Shown: one piece after another, positions 24,696 through 32,345 of the stretch
How positions within the stretch are numbered: position 1 is the first letter of the stretch
How the letters are laid out: each line of letters begins with the position of its first letter
From: Paraflavisolibacter caeni
GTDB lineage: Bacteria; Bacteroidota; Bacteroidia; Chitinophagales; Chitinophagaceae
Direction: 5' to 3'
DNA length: 64,000 nucleotides
Assembly: GCF_025628885.1 (NCBI RefSeq)
Contig: NZ_JAOTIF010000023.1
Span: 1-64,000, forward strand
Made by a program: the position numbers and the translations under genes
The notes under the pieces: generated by a model
The model's input: only the letters and a program-made list of their open reading frames with translations
Told to the model about the DNA's origin: nothing
Database searches by the model: none

Positions 24696-26519
24696 ATGGG
24701 ATATCAGCCAATAGAGAACTATGGAATCATTGGCGATTTGAATACGATCGCATTAATAGGTTTAAATGGCTCTATTGACTTTATGTGTTTTCCCAGTTTT
24801 GACTCACCAAGCATTTTTGCAGCAATTCTGGATGATGAAAAAGGCGGGAGGTTTCAAATCTCACCTTTATTTGACGACGTCAAAGCAAAGCAACTGTATC
24901 TGCCAGATACCAATGTGCTGTTGACCCGCTTTCTGTCTTCTAAAGGTGTCGGCGAGATCACAGATTTGATGCCTGTGGAGGAATTATACAATGGAAAAGA
25001 ACTGATTCGCCGGGTAACTACCGTTCGCGGTGAAGTGTGTTATCAACTGCGCTGCATGCCCCGGTTCAATTATGGAAGGAGCAGTCATCAAACAGAAGTG
25101 ATCAGTGAAAATGAAATACTTTTTTCAAGTAATGGCGAAGATAAGACGGTAATCAGGTTGAAAAGCTCTGTACCACTGCAAATCAAGGATGGTGATGTGG
25201 TTTCGGAGTTTACTTTATCTGCGACGGAAAAAGCAGACTTTCAATTAGAACATGTTGATAAGAGGCATTCCGGGGAAAGGGACTTTGAAGCATTCATTAC
25301 CGAAAGCTTGTTTCAAACTGTCAATTACTGGAAGAATTGGGTGGCGCAGTCAAAGTACCAGGGCCGCTGGATGGAGATCGTGAACCGTTCTGCTTTGGTT
25401 TTGAAATTATTGACTTCTTACAATTATGGCTCTATTGTAGCTGCTCCTACATTTAGCTTGCCTGAGACTATTGGCGGCCAGAGAAATTGGGACTACCGCT
25501 ATACGTGGATCCGTGATGCCTCATTTACTGTATATGCATTGATAAGATTGGGTTATACAAAAGAAGCCGGTGACTTTATGAACTGGGTGGAGAAGAGCTG
25601 CCTGGATATCAAGGGACAGAAGCAAATCGGCATCATGTATTCAATCGATGGTCAAAGGCAGTTAAATGAACTGAAATTAGATCATTTTGAAGGTTATAAA
25701 GGGTCAAAACCAGTACGCATTGGTAATAATGCTTATAGCCAGCTTCAGTTGGATATCTATGGTGAATTGATGGACTCGGTTTATTTGTACAATAAGTATG
25801 GTAGTCCCATTGCTTATGATTTCTGGAAAAACCTGGAAAAGCAGATCGACTGGTTAAGTGATCATTGGAAACAGCCGGATAAAAGTATTTGGGAGATAAG
25901 AGGCGGCGATAAGAATTTTCTTTATTCACGCTTGTTATGCTGGGTTGCTTTCGATAGAGCCATCAAGATCGCGGCAGCACGCTCATTTCCTGTGAATGAA
26001 CAATGGAAAAAAGAACGGGACACCATCTACAACAGTATCTATACTGATTTCTGGGATGAGAAAAAGCGTGCGTTTATGCAGTTTCCCGGCTCTGAAACTG
26101 TGGATGCTTCAACCCTGCTGATGCCGTTGATCCGGTTCATAAGTCCAAAAGATCCCAGGTGGTTGTCCACTTTACACAGGATTGAAAAGGAATTGGTGTC
26201 GGATTCACTGGTGTATCGTTACAGGTATGACCTTGCTGCTCCGGATGGTCTTTTCAGCCATGAAGGTACCTTTTCCATGTGCACTTTTTGGTATGTAGAA
26301 TGCTTATCCCGTTCGGGGCAGTTGGAAAAGGCCCGTTTTTACTTTGAGAAGATGCTGGGTTATGCAAACCATTTAGGCCTTTATTCAGAACAGCTAGGAT
26401 ACCAGGGCGAACATTTAGGCAACTTTCCCCAGGCCTTTACGCATATGGGGCTGATCAGTGCTGCTTATAATCTAAACAAGCAGTTGAATGATAGCAGAAA
26501 TAAGAATGTAAACTACTAA
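24696..26519 (+). CDS. GH15 family glucoamylase/trehalase-like hydrolase, cytoplasmic
   Basis: A 607-residue protein without a signal peptide. The N-terminal beta-sandwich (IENYGIIGDLNTIALIG, SIDFMCFPSFDSPSIF) precedes an alpha6/alpha6 barrel. Family motifs are GGQRNWDYRYTWIRDASF, GNNAYSQLQLDIYGE, SIWEIRGG with general acid Glu400, and LGLYSEQ with base Glu565. The sandwich-plus-barrel type without starch-binding domain includes bacterial trehalases and glucodextranase-like enzymes that release glucose. Exact substrate cannot be decided. It is transcribed divergently from the PAS kinase and appears monocistronic. Confidence 0.9.
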   Translation: MGYQPIENYGIIGDLNTIALIGLNGSIDFMCFPSFDSPSIFAAILDDEKGGRFQISPLFDDVKAKQLYLPDTNVLLTRFLSSKGVGEITDLMPVEELYNGKELIRRVTTVRGEVCYQLRCMPRFNYGRSSHQTEVISENEILFSSNGEDKTVIRLKSSVPLQIKDGDVVSEFTLSATEKADFQLEHVDKRHSGERDFEAFITESLFQTVNYWKNWVAQSKYQGRWMEIVNRSALVLKLLTSYNYGSIVAAPTFSLPETIGGQRNWDYRYTWIRDASFTVYALIRLGYTKEAGDFMNWVEKSCLDIKGQKQIGIMYSIDGQRQLNELKLDHFEGYKGSKPVRIGNNAYSQLQLDIYGELMDSVYLYNKYGSPIAYDFWKNLEKQIDWLSDHWKQPDKSIWEIRGGDKNFLYSRLLCWVAFDRAIKIAAARSFPVNEQWKKERDTIYNSIYTDFWDEKKRAFMQFPGSETVDASTLLMPLIRFISPKDPRWLSTLHRIEKELVSDSLVYRYRYDLAAPDGLFSHEGTFSMCTFWYVECLSRSGQLEKARFYFEKMLGYANHLGLYSEQLGYQGEHLGNFPQAFTHMGLISAAYNLNKQLNDSRNKNVNY

Positions 26520-26560
26520 GCGCTCCTGAAGATTTGTTCTGTTTTACTCATTGATTACTC

Positions 26561-27826
26561 TCATCGCCTTTTGATACAAAACCTATGTATCCCGTGCTCC
26601 GCCTCATAAGAAATAGTCAGATGGTGGGTGTCTATAATTTTTTTGACAATAGAAAGCCCCAGGCCAGTTGATGATTCAGGACTATTAGCCGGTTTTTTAA
26701 ATCGCTTGAATAAATATTGTGGGTCTATCTTAGGCAAATCACTGGTATTGCTGATGCTGTATTCCTGATCGCTGATGCTTATGTTTATATTGCCACCTGC
26801 CTTGTTGTATTTGATCGCATTTCCCAGCAGGTTACTGACCAGGGAATCGGCCAATAGCGGGTGGAGATTGATCATAAAGTTTCCAGTGAAGCTTGTATCT
26901 ATTGTTATATCCTTGTCTTTGATCAATTCATCAAAAAGCTCCAGGTATTTTTTCGTGGTATCTGCCAGGCTAAGGCTTTTGGTAGTTTCATATTGGTTGT
27001 TCTCGATCTTTGCCAACAACAGCAGGGACTGAACCAGTTTGCTCAGGCGACTCAAAGCTGTAGTGGTTTGCAGGATCGCTTCTACCTGTGATTCATTCAG
27101 GTTGCTGTCCTGTAGGAGTAACTCCATTTTGGATTGCACTACGGCCAGTGGTGTTTGCATTTCGTGTGCCGCATTCTCGGTGAATTCCTTCATGTTTACA
27201 TAATCACTGTAAATCTTTTGGGTCATCGTATTAAGCGAGGCATTCAGTTCATTGAATTCTGCAGTATCGGTTTGCTCAAAATGGATGTTCTCCAGTTTCT
27301 GCAACTCAATATTCCTCACCTTTTGGAGGGAAGACCTGAACGGCTGCCAAAGGCTTTTGCTGATGATCCAGTTGAAGATCAACGTGACAATAAATAACCC
27401 GATAAAAACAAGAAGCATGATCCATGTAACGTTGGCAACCAATGCAGTTTTTTGTTCCTGCGATCTGCGGATGGTAATCAGGTAAGGGGTGCCATTGATG
27501 GATACAACATGGGTCAATTGTCTTAAAGGTATTTGAACATCATCTTTTGCCCGGTAGCCATACGTATCGGATATGGAGGGAAACTCGGTAACAGGCTGTC
27601 TTACAGGATAAATGAGAATGTCGGGGGTTTGTAAGATAAAGTTGCCACCATTCCAGGTTGCGGACTCAACATATTCTATCCATTGGATTTCTTCATGAAT
27701 GAGTTCCCTGTCAACCCGTTGATTGATTTCCTTGCTGAACTGATGGAACAGGAAGAACCCACCTGCTGCCAACAGCGGTATCATGGCGATCAAAAAATAC
27801 AATGTCGTTTTTGTGAGTAGCTTCAT
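26561..27826 (-). CDS. Two-component sensor histidine kinase (membrane)
   Basis: A 421-residue inner-membrane kinase. One membrane segment lies near residues 8-28 and a second near 130-152 (TWIMLLVFIGLFIVTLIF), enclosing a periplasmic sensor of about 100 residues. A HAMP-like linker leads to the phosphoacceptor helix NAAHEMQTPLAVVQSK, then HATPase motifs (LLGNAIKYNKAGG, GLGLSIVKKII). It lies 18 bp downstream of an OmpR-type regulator and is surely its partner. The signal sensed is unknown. HtrA/DegQ protease is encoded just upstream, which might suggest envelope stress, but a terminator separates them. Confidence 0.9.
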   Translation of the reverse strand: MKLLTKTTLYFLIAMIPLLAAGGFFLFHQFSKEINQRVDRELIHEEIQWIEYVESATWNGGNFILQTPDILIYPVRQPVTEFPSISDTYGYRAKDDVQIPLRQLTHVVSINGTPYLITIRRSQEQKTALVANVTWIMLLVFIGLFIVTLIFNWIISKSLWQPFRSSLQKVRNIELQKLENIHFEQTDTAEFNELNASLNTMTQKIYSDYVNMKEFTENAAHEMQTPLAVVQSKMELLLQDSNLNESQVEAILQTTTALSRLSKLVQSLLLLAKIENNQYETTKSLSLADTTKKYLELFDELIKDKDITIDTSFTGNFMINLHPLLADSLVSNLLGNAIKYNKAGGNINISISDQEYSISNTSDLPKIDPQYLFKRFKKPANSPESSTGLGLSIVKKIIDTHHLTISYEAEHGIHRFCIKRR

Positions 27827-27844
27827 GTTGGTGAATGGTGAACG

Positions 27845-28522
27845 TTAACTGTCTGTAAATCTATAGCCGGTGCCGTAAACTGTTTTGATATAATCTCCGC
27901 TTCCTGCATCGATCAGCTTTTTACGGAGGTTTTTGATATGGGTATAAATAAAGTCATAACTACTTACCTGTTCGTATTCATCACCCCATATGTGCGCAGC
28001 AATGGCTGCTTTGGTGAGCACACGCCTTTTATTGGCTATAAAATATTCAAGTAACTGGTATTCCTTGTCGGTAAGTTCAACAGCCTTTCCATTGACGGCT
28101 ACCTGCAGCGCTTCCGGTTCCAGGCTGATCTCGTTGAACATTATGGTTTTATTGCCGCCAAAGTTGCGCCGGCGAATAATAGCATGGATGCGTGCATTGA
28201 GTTCTGATAAGTGAAAGGGTTTGGTAAGGTAGTCGTCCGATCCTAATTCCAATCCTTTCAATTTGTCCTCCAGTGCATTCTTTGCAGAAATAATAATAAT
28301 ACCCGTCTTGGATTCTACATTCTTTAATTCTTTTACGATGTCCAGGCCACTACCATAAGGCAAGCCTATGTCGACCACCACGCAATCATACTGGTATTGA
28401 TGTATTTTGTCTATACCTGTTAAAAAGTCTCCTACAGCTTCACAGATAAATCCCTGATGTTCCAGGTAGGTTTGGATGGATTGCTGTAAAGCCTGTTCAT
28501 CTTCGATGATTAAAACTTTCAT
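27845..28522 (-). CDS. OmpR/PhoB-family response regulator
   Basis: A 225-residue DNA-binding regulator. The receiver domain (1-120) has the acidic pair in IIEDEQA, phospho-acceptor Asp51 in VVVDIGLPYGSG and Lys in YLTKPFHLSE. The winged-helix effector (about 130-225) ends KTVYGTGYRFTDS with the typical recognition helix region YDFIYTHIKNLRKKL. It is first in a two-gene operon with the membrane kinase. The target genes cannot be told from sequence. Confidence 0.92.
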   Translation of the reverse strand: MKVLIIEDEQALQQSIQTYLEHQGFICEAVGDFLTGIDKIHQYQYDCVVVDIGLPYGSGLDIVKELKNVESKTGIIIISAKNALEDKLKGLELGSDDYLTKPFHLSELNARIHAIIRRRNFGGNKTIMFNEISLEPEALQVAVNGKAVELTDKEYQLLEYFIANKRRVLTKAAIAAHIWGDEYEQVSSYDFIYTHIKNLRKKLIDAGSGDYIKTVYGTGYRFTDS

Positions 28523-28560
28523 ATCTATAAAAGTACTGCTAACCTGTCATTGAAATAAAA

Positions 28561-28585
28561 TTCCCCACCTCATTGAGATGGGGAA
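28561..28585 (-). terminator. Intrinsic terminator after degQ-type gene
   Basis: TTCCCCA(C)CTC pairs with GAG(A)TGGGGAA around an ATT loop, with one C-A mismatch. On the minus strand it is followed by TTTTATTTC. It lies 40 bp past the protease stop and upstream of the response-regulator ATG, so it separates the two transcription units. Confidence 0.75.
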
Positions 28586-28625
28586 TGTTCGGATAACCAA
28601 AACCAATCATCCAGCCTATAAGAAA

Positions 28626-30116
28626 CTATTGTAAGTCATTCAAAGCATATTGGTATTCTCTGTCAGGTTGATTAGGATAAATCCCACTGATAATAGCGCT
28701 GCTTCCTGAATTACCTATTGCCTGCTTCAATTCTTCTACGGTACCTACTTTTTTGTTATTCACCTTAGTGATAATGAATCCTTCTTTGATCCTTGTCTGT
28801 TCAGCAATGATGCCATCTTCTATGTCTTTCACCACTACACCGGAAGAAATACCTAGCTGTGCTGCTATGTTTCTATCCAGGTTTTCAAAGGTAGCACCCA
28901 GTTGTTCGATAGCCTGTGCTTTTATGCTGGCATAAGTACCTGCATCTCCTTTCAGGGTTGCTGTTGTGGTCTTCTCAACCCCATCGCGTTGGTATGTCAG
29001 AGAGATCTTGTCTCCAGGACGTAAGGTGGCCACTCTTCCAAGCAATTCAGTACCTGTATTGATAACGGTGCCGTTGATCTTTGTAATGAAGTCGCCTTTC
29101 TTAATGCCAGCTTCCTGTGCTGCGCTTCCTTCAGCAACGTCCATTACGAATACACCATCTCCATCTTTTACATTGTTCTTTTGACGATCTTCCTCTGTCA
29201 TTTGGTCGCTGCCAAACATGACACCAAGGAAAGCTCTTTTTGAGCTGCCATATTTGATGATATCGCCTGCCACTTTCTTCACCAGGTTGGAAGGGATGGC
29301 ATATCCATAACCGGCATACGTACCCGTAGGAGAAGCAATAGCACTATTGATACCTATAAGATCTCCTTCTGCATTCACCAGGGCGCCACCGCTGTTGCCA
29401 GGGTTGATCGCCGCATCGGTTTGGATAAATGACTCAACAGGAGTCTTGCTTTGACGGCTGTTAATGCCTATACTTCTCGATTTAGCACTAACAATACCGG
29501 AGGTTACGGTTGTTTCCAGGTTCAAGGGATAGCCAATAGCGAGTACCCACTGTCCTAAATGAACGTCATCAGAGTTGGCAAATGCCAGAGCGGGAAGGTC
29601 CTTAGCTTCAATCTTGATTACTGCCAGATCGGTGCTGGGGTCTTTGCCGATTACTTTTCCTTTATAATCTTTCCTGTTGTTGAGGGTAACGGTTACTACG
29701 TCCGCACCATCAATCACGTGGTTATTAGTTACAATATATCCGTCAGGGCTGACAATAACGCCAGATCCCGAAGCTCTGGATTCAGGGGTAGAAAATGTGC
29801 CTCTGCCGCCGAAACCTTCTCCGAAAAATTCATCAAAAAGGTCCATAGGCATGTTGGGATTTCCTGATACCTGTTTTGCTTTCGTTACTGTCTTGATATG
29901 TACTACTGTCGGAACAGCTTTATTCGCTGCTTTTTCGAAATCTACTATTGGGCCGGTTGCCGGTTGCGAATAGCTGGCTTCCTTAAAAGTAGAAGAATCC
30001 CCGGGGCCACTCACTGCCTGGTCATTTCTCTTTTGTAACTGCCCATAACCCCAGATACTTCCTACGGAAGTCGCTGCAATGACTAAAGTTGCTGCTAGTG
30101 ATTGTTTTAATGTCAT
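28626..30116 (-). CDS. Do/DegQ-like periplasmic serine protease with two PDZ domains
   Basis: A 496-residue HtrA-family protease. An N-terminal hydrophobic segment (about 7-24) serves as signal or anchor. The trypsin-like domain (about 65-300) has the complete triad: His133 in TNNHVID, Asp163 in STDLAVIKIEA and Ser242 in NPGNSGGAL. Two PDZ domains follow (about 300-395 and 400-490). It degrades or refolds misfolded envelope proteins. The linker MPMDLFDEFFGEGFGGRG is the Q-linker/LA-loop typical of DegP/DegQ. The gene is monocistronic with a terminator downstream. Confidence 0.93.
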   Translation of the reverse strand: MTLKQSLAATLVIAATSVGSIWGYGQLQKRNDQAVSGPGDSSTFKEASYSQPATGPIVDFEKAANKAVPTVVHIKTVTKAKQVSGNPNMPMDLFDEFFGEGFGGRGTFSTPESRASGSGVIVSPDGYIVTNNHVIDGADVVTVTLNNRKDYKGKVIGKDPSTDLAVIKIEAKDLPALAFANSDDVHLGQWVLAIGYPLNLETTVTSGIVSAKSRSIGINSRQSKTPVESFIQTDAAINPGNSGGALVNAEGDLIGINSAIASPTGTYAGYGYAIPSNLVKKVAGDIIKYGSSKRAFLGVMFGSDQMTEEDRQKNNVKDGDGVFVMDVAEGSAAQEAGIKKGDFITKINGTVINTGTELLGRVATLRPGDKISLTYQRDGVEKTTTATLKGDAGTYASIKAQAIEQLGATFENLDRNIAAQLGISSGVVVKDIEDGIIAEQTRIKEGFIITKVNNKKVGTVEELKQAIGNSGSSAIISGIYPNQPDREYQYALNDLQ

Positions 30117-30304
30117 GGTTATATTCCCTTTTTATTTTATAATGCAATCTTACTCTCCACTTCTGAAGCAATTCTGTAGAAAACTGTAAAAGGGGAGTTA
30201 AAGGAATGACGAATGGTCAATGGTGAATGGTCAATTGTGAATTGGAGGAAAGAGAGAAGGCGGGTAGAATGATGAATAAAAAGGGAAGTGTACAATGAGG
30301 GGGG

Positions 30305-30580
30305 CAAAACTTGGAAAGTGGAGGTTGGTTTTGTACCTTTAGACTTAGTTCCATTGACTCCGTTCAGGGCTTTTTAGGGCGTTCTGCCTGTAGGTTGTTT
30401 TCCCCTTATTTATGAGCATTTGCTCAATTCAGATCGAAGCATAGTCGAAAGATGGTCGAAGGATGGTCGAAGGATGGTCGAAGTAGCCTAGCCTTAAGTA
30501 CGGCTGATGTATAGCTAAAGTACGGCTTAGGTATGGAGTTGGTACGGAGTATCTATGGGGTAAGTAGAGAGAATGGATGG
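30305..30580 (+). repeat. Dispersed ~300-bp noncoding repeat, copy B
   Basis: Plus-strand segment homologous to the reverse complement of 16977-17284. It keeps the same order of blocks: CAAAACTTGGA, CTCCGTTCAGGGC, GTTCTGCC, TTGTTTTCCCCTTATTTA, a GAGCATTTGCTC hairpin (30414-30425), the 11-bp array, TATAGCTAAAGTACGGCTTA and GAATGGATGG. It is about 30 bp shorter than copy A, mainly from two fewer tandem units. It lies in the non-coding stretch between degQ and the duplicated peptide region. Confidence 0.85.
30434..30483. repeat. 11-bp tandem array inside repeat copy B
   Basis: Four full TCGAAGGATGG-type units plus a 6-bp partial unit make 50 bp. The order of unit variants at the left end (CATAG, then AAGATGG) matches copy A, so the difference is a loss or gain of internal units. 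Confidence 0.9.
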
Positions 30581-30814
30581 GTACTGTTGGAATATCCTAG
30601 CCCTACTTTAAGTATACTGTATCTATACTGATGGTATACTGAAGCAACGGAAGATGAATTATTGGAAACCTGGATTTAGGAGGTTAGGGGACGGGAACGA
30701 TGGGGGAAATTTGCATTTTCATGCTTTATCCTGGGCTATGGTAGGGCGTATCTAGGGAGTATCCATACTCCAAGTATGCTCCTGCAACGAGGAAGACCTG
30801 GATTTTGGTGTACA
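30581..30814. other. Non-coding stretch rich in short palindromes
   Basis: Between repeat copy B and the duplicated peptide block there is no gene. It contains repeated AGTATACT-like words and a perfect palindrome GGAGTATCCATACTCC (30756-30771). The words resemble those at the end of the dispersed repeat (GGAGTATCTATGG), so it may be degenerate repeat material. Confidence 0.4.
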
Positions 30815-31537
30815 GAATGAAGGGGAGAGGGAGTTGGAGATGATGGTGTTAAAGGATATCATTATAGCAAGCAATCCTTTTCATATTGGCAAGCAATTCT
30901 TCTTTGTGGAGTGGCAGGCAATCTGTCGCGAAATGCGATACTTTTTAGTTTTAATAATGGTACTTGTAAAAGGGGATTACAATCCTCTGTAACCTTTGAT
31001 GTGGCCTCTTTGAGACAGTATCTCAAGCTTCAAGGAATTCATTTCACTGGCAGTAAGATACTGATCTAAAGTTTCTTCCTTCTGTTTGGTGAAATTCTCA
31101 ACTTGTTGTCCTTTAAAGGGCGTTTCGTTACTGGTGGTTAACGATACTACTGAAGTTTGGTTGTGTACGTGTGCGTTGCTTATCATAAACTTGGTTTTAT
31201 AAAGGGATTAATTGCCTGACCAACCTTTTTAAACTAAGGCTTGCCAATAGGCGTTTCGTATGGTTAAAACTCGTTAGCAATTTCGCTTAGGTACAGAATC
31301 ATCCTGAACAACTCTTTGCAAGTTGCCACAGTGCGATCATAAAGATTAAGGATTTGGGAACGGGAAGCAGCTGTTGGGAAAAATGAAAGGTGGTTCTTGT
31401 TTAATCTTACAGCTCTTAGTTGTTTCTGTTGTTTAAATCTGGTGCAAAGGTATTCTGTATACAGTATATATGCAAATTTTAAATGTTTATATTTTGCTAA
31501 TAAGAACGAAAATTATTGAGTTTACGTAGTGTTTGTA
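30815..31537. repeat. Tandem duplication, left block (with peptide 1)
   Basis: This block aligns with 31775-32341. Conserved stretches are GGAGATGATGGT, GATATCATTA(T/A)AGCAAGC, GCAATCCTTTTC, the peptide reading frame, GAACAACTCTTT followed by ATCATAAAGA(T/A)TAAGGATTT in the peptide upstream region, and ATTATTGAGTTTACG at the right end. The left block is about 150 bp longer because of extra sequence between the peptide start and the right end. By eye the blocks are clearly homologous but well diverged. Confidence 0.75.
30977..31186 (-). CDS. Small paralogous peptide 1 (69 residues), function unknown
   Basis: Begins MISNAHVHNQTSVVSLT, has a charged helical middle (QQVENFTKQKEETLDQYL), and ends SLKLEILSQRGHIKGYRGL. 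It is paralogous to the 73-residue peptide at 31938-32159. Both share H(V/I)HNQT, VSLT, QVENF-KQK, SLK and a C-terminal GY-x-GL. The only length change between them is four codons, in frame. No signal peptide, membrane segment or known domain. A polar N-terminal part and a short Gly/aromatic C-terminus could suit a modified-peptide precursor, but no modifying enzyme or exporter is adjacent, so this is only a thought. A regulatory or toxin-type peptide is also possible. Confidence 0.5.
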   Translation of the reverse strand: MISNAHVHNQTSVVSLTTSNETPFKGQQVENFTKQKEETLDQYLTASEMNSLKLEILSQRGHIKGYRGL

Positions 31538-31641
31538 AGGAAAAGATGTAAAAAAACATGAGAGAATTTATTTGTTTACTGTGAGAGGAAATAAAAATAT
31601 ATATTATGATATTTGACGTTGCAACATCGAGCTGTTGTATA

Positions 31642-31754
31642 TCATAGAAACTCAAATAGGGCACCCCTGTTTGTTTGGCAAATTCTATATACTTAGGGTT
31701 TACATAGCGGAGGTCACCATTCAAATTCATTATTTCATGGTTGCCCAGGATATA
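31642..31754 (-). pseudogene. Fragment of the metallophosphatase gene (113 bp)
   Basis: Positions 31642-31754 match 32845-32957, inside the intact metallophosphatase gene, with only two differences in 113 bp. In frame it would encode YILGNHE through VPYLSFYD, that is residues about 138-174, with one Val-to-Ile change. Both flanks are unrelated to the gene, so no functional protein can be made. It sits between the two peptide blocks, which are much more diverged from each other than this fragment is from its source. It was therefore copied recently or kept similar by gene conversion. Confidence 0.9.
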
Positions 31755-31830
31755 AAGAAATGGGAGTTGGGTGTCTGGAAATGGGAGAGGGAGGTGGAGA
31801 TGATGGTACTAAATGATATCATTAAAGCAA

Positions 31831-31897
31831 GCAATCCTTTTCTGATTGGCAAACAATTCTCTTTTGTAGAGTGGATTGCCAATCAGAAAAGGATTGC
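31831..31897. repeat. Perfect 22-bp inverted repeat downstream of peptide 2
   Basis: Arms 31831-31852 and 31876-31897 are exact reverse complements over 22 bp (GCAATCCTTTTCTGATTGG... and its complement), separated by 23 bases. On the plus strand ACTTTTTAATTTTTAT follows, so it could terminate rightward transcription. The left block keeps the left arm with two changes but its right arm pairs poorly. Confidence 0.9.
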
Positions 31898-31937
31898 GAT
31901 ACTTTTTAATTTTTATAATGGACTTGTAAAAGGGGAG

Positions 31938-32159
31938 CTATAATCCTCCATAGCCTCCGATAAAACTTCTTTGAGTCAGGACCTGGAACTTCAAGGATTT
32001 ATTTTTAATGGGAGTAAGAAATTGACTAAAAGATTCTTTCTTCTGTTTAATGAAATTCTCTACTTGTCGTCTGATGAATTGCCTGATGAAGGAAGTCTTG
32101 TTAATGATTGTTAACGATACTAATAAAGTTTGGTTATGAATATGTGTGTTGTTTTTCAT
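31938..32159 (-). CDS. Small paralogous peptide 2 (73 residues), function unknown
   Basis: Begins MKNNTHIHNQTLLVSLTIIN and ends SLKFQVLTQRSFIGGYGGL. About half of the aligned positions are identical to peptide 1; the insert of four residues (around IRQF) is in frame. The peptide is strongly basic, with many Lys and Arg in the middle. No known domain, signal peptide or membrane segment. It lies 187 bp downstream of the metallophosphatase stop on the same strand. That gap carries sequence shared with the corresponding gap of block 1, probably its promoter. The gene is judged real because start, stop and frame are kept in both copies, but codon-position bias is weak. Confidence 0.5.
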   Translation of the reverse strand: MKNNTHIHNQTLLVSLTIINKTSFIRQFIRRQVENFIKQKKESFSQFLTPIKNKSLKFQVLTQRSFIGGYGGL

Positions 32160-32345
32160 ATAGTAATTTGTTTTTGGTGGAAAATCTATCTGAACAACTC
32201 TTTCCCAGTTGTCACTGTGTAATCATAAAGAATAAGGATTTAAACCTGTTATAAAGGTACCTAAAGTAGAGCTTGTATGCTCATTTGAAATGTTTATGAT
32301 TTCCTAAAAGGAAAGATATTGAGGTTGCGTGGCGTTTGTAATTTT

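Larger units (their letters stand above)
31775..32341. repeat. Tandem duplication, right block (with peptide 2)
   Basis: Homologous to 30815-31537; see that entry for the shared stretches. The right end abuts the metallophosphatase stop codon. It differs from the left block by carrying an intact 22-bp inverted repeat (31831-31897) and by lacking about 150 bp of peptide upstream sequence. Confidence 0.75.
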
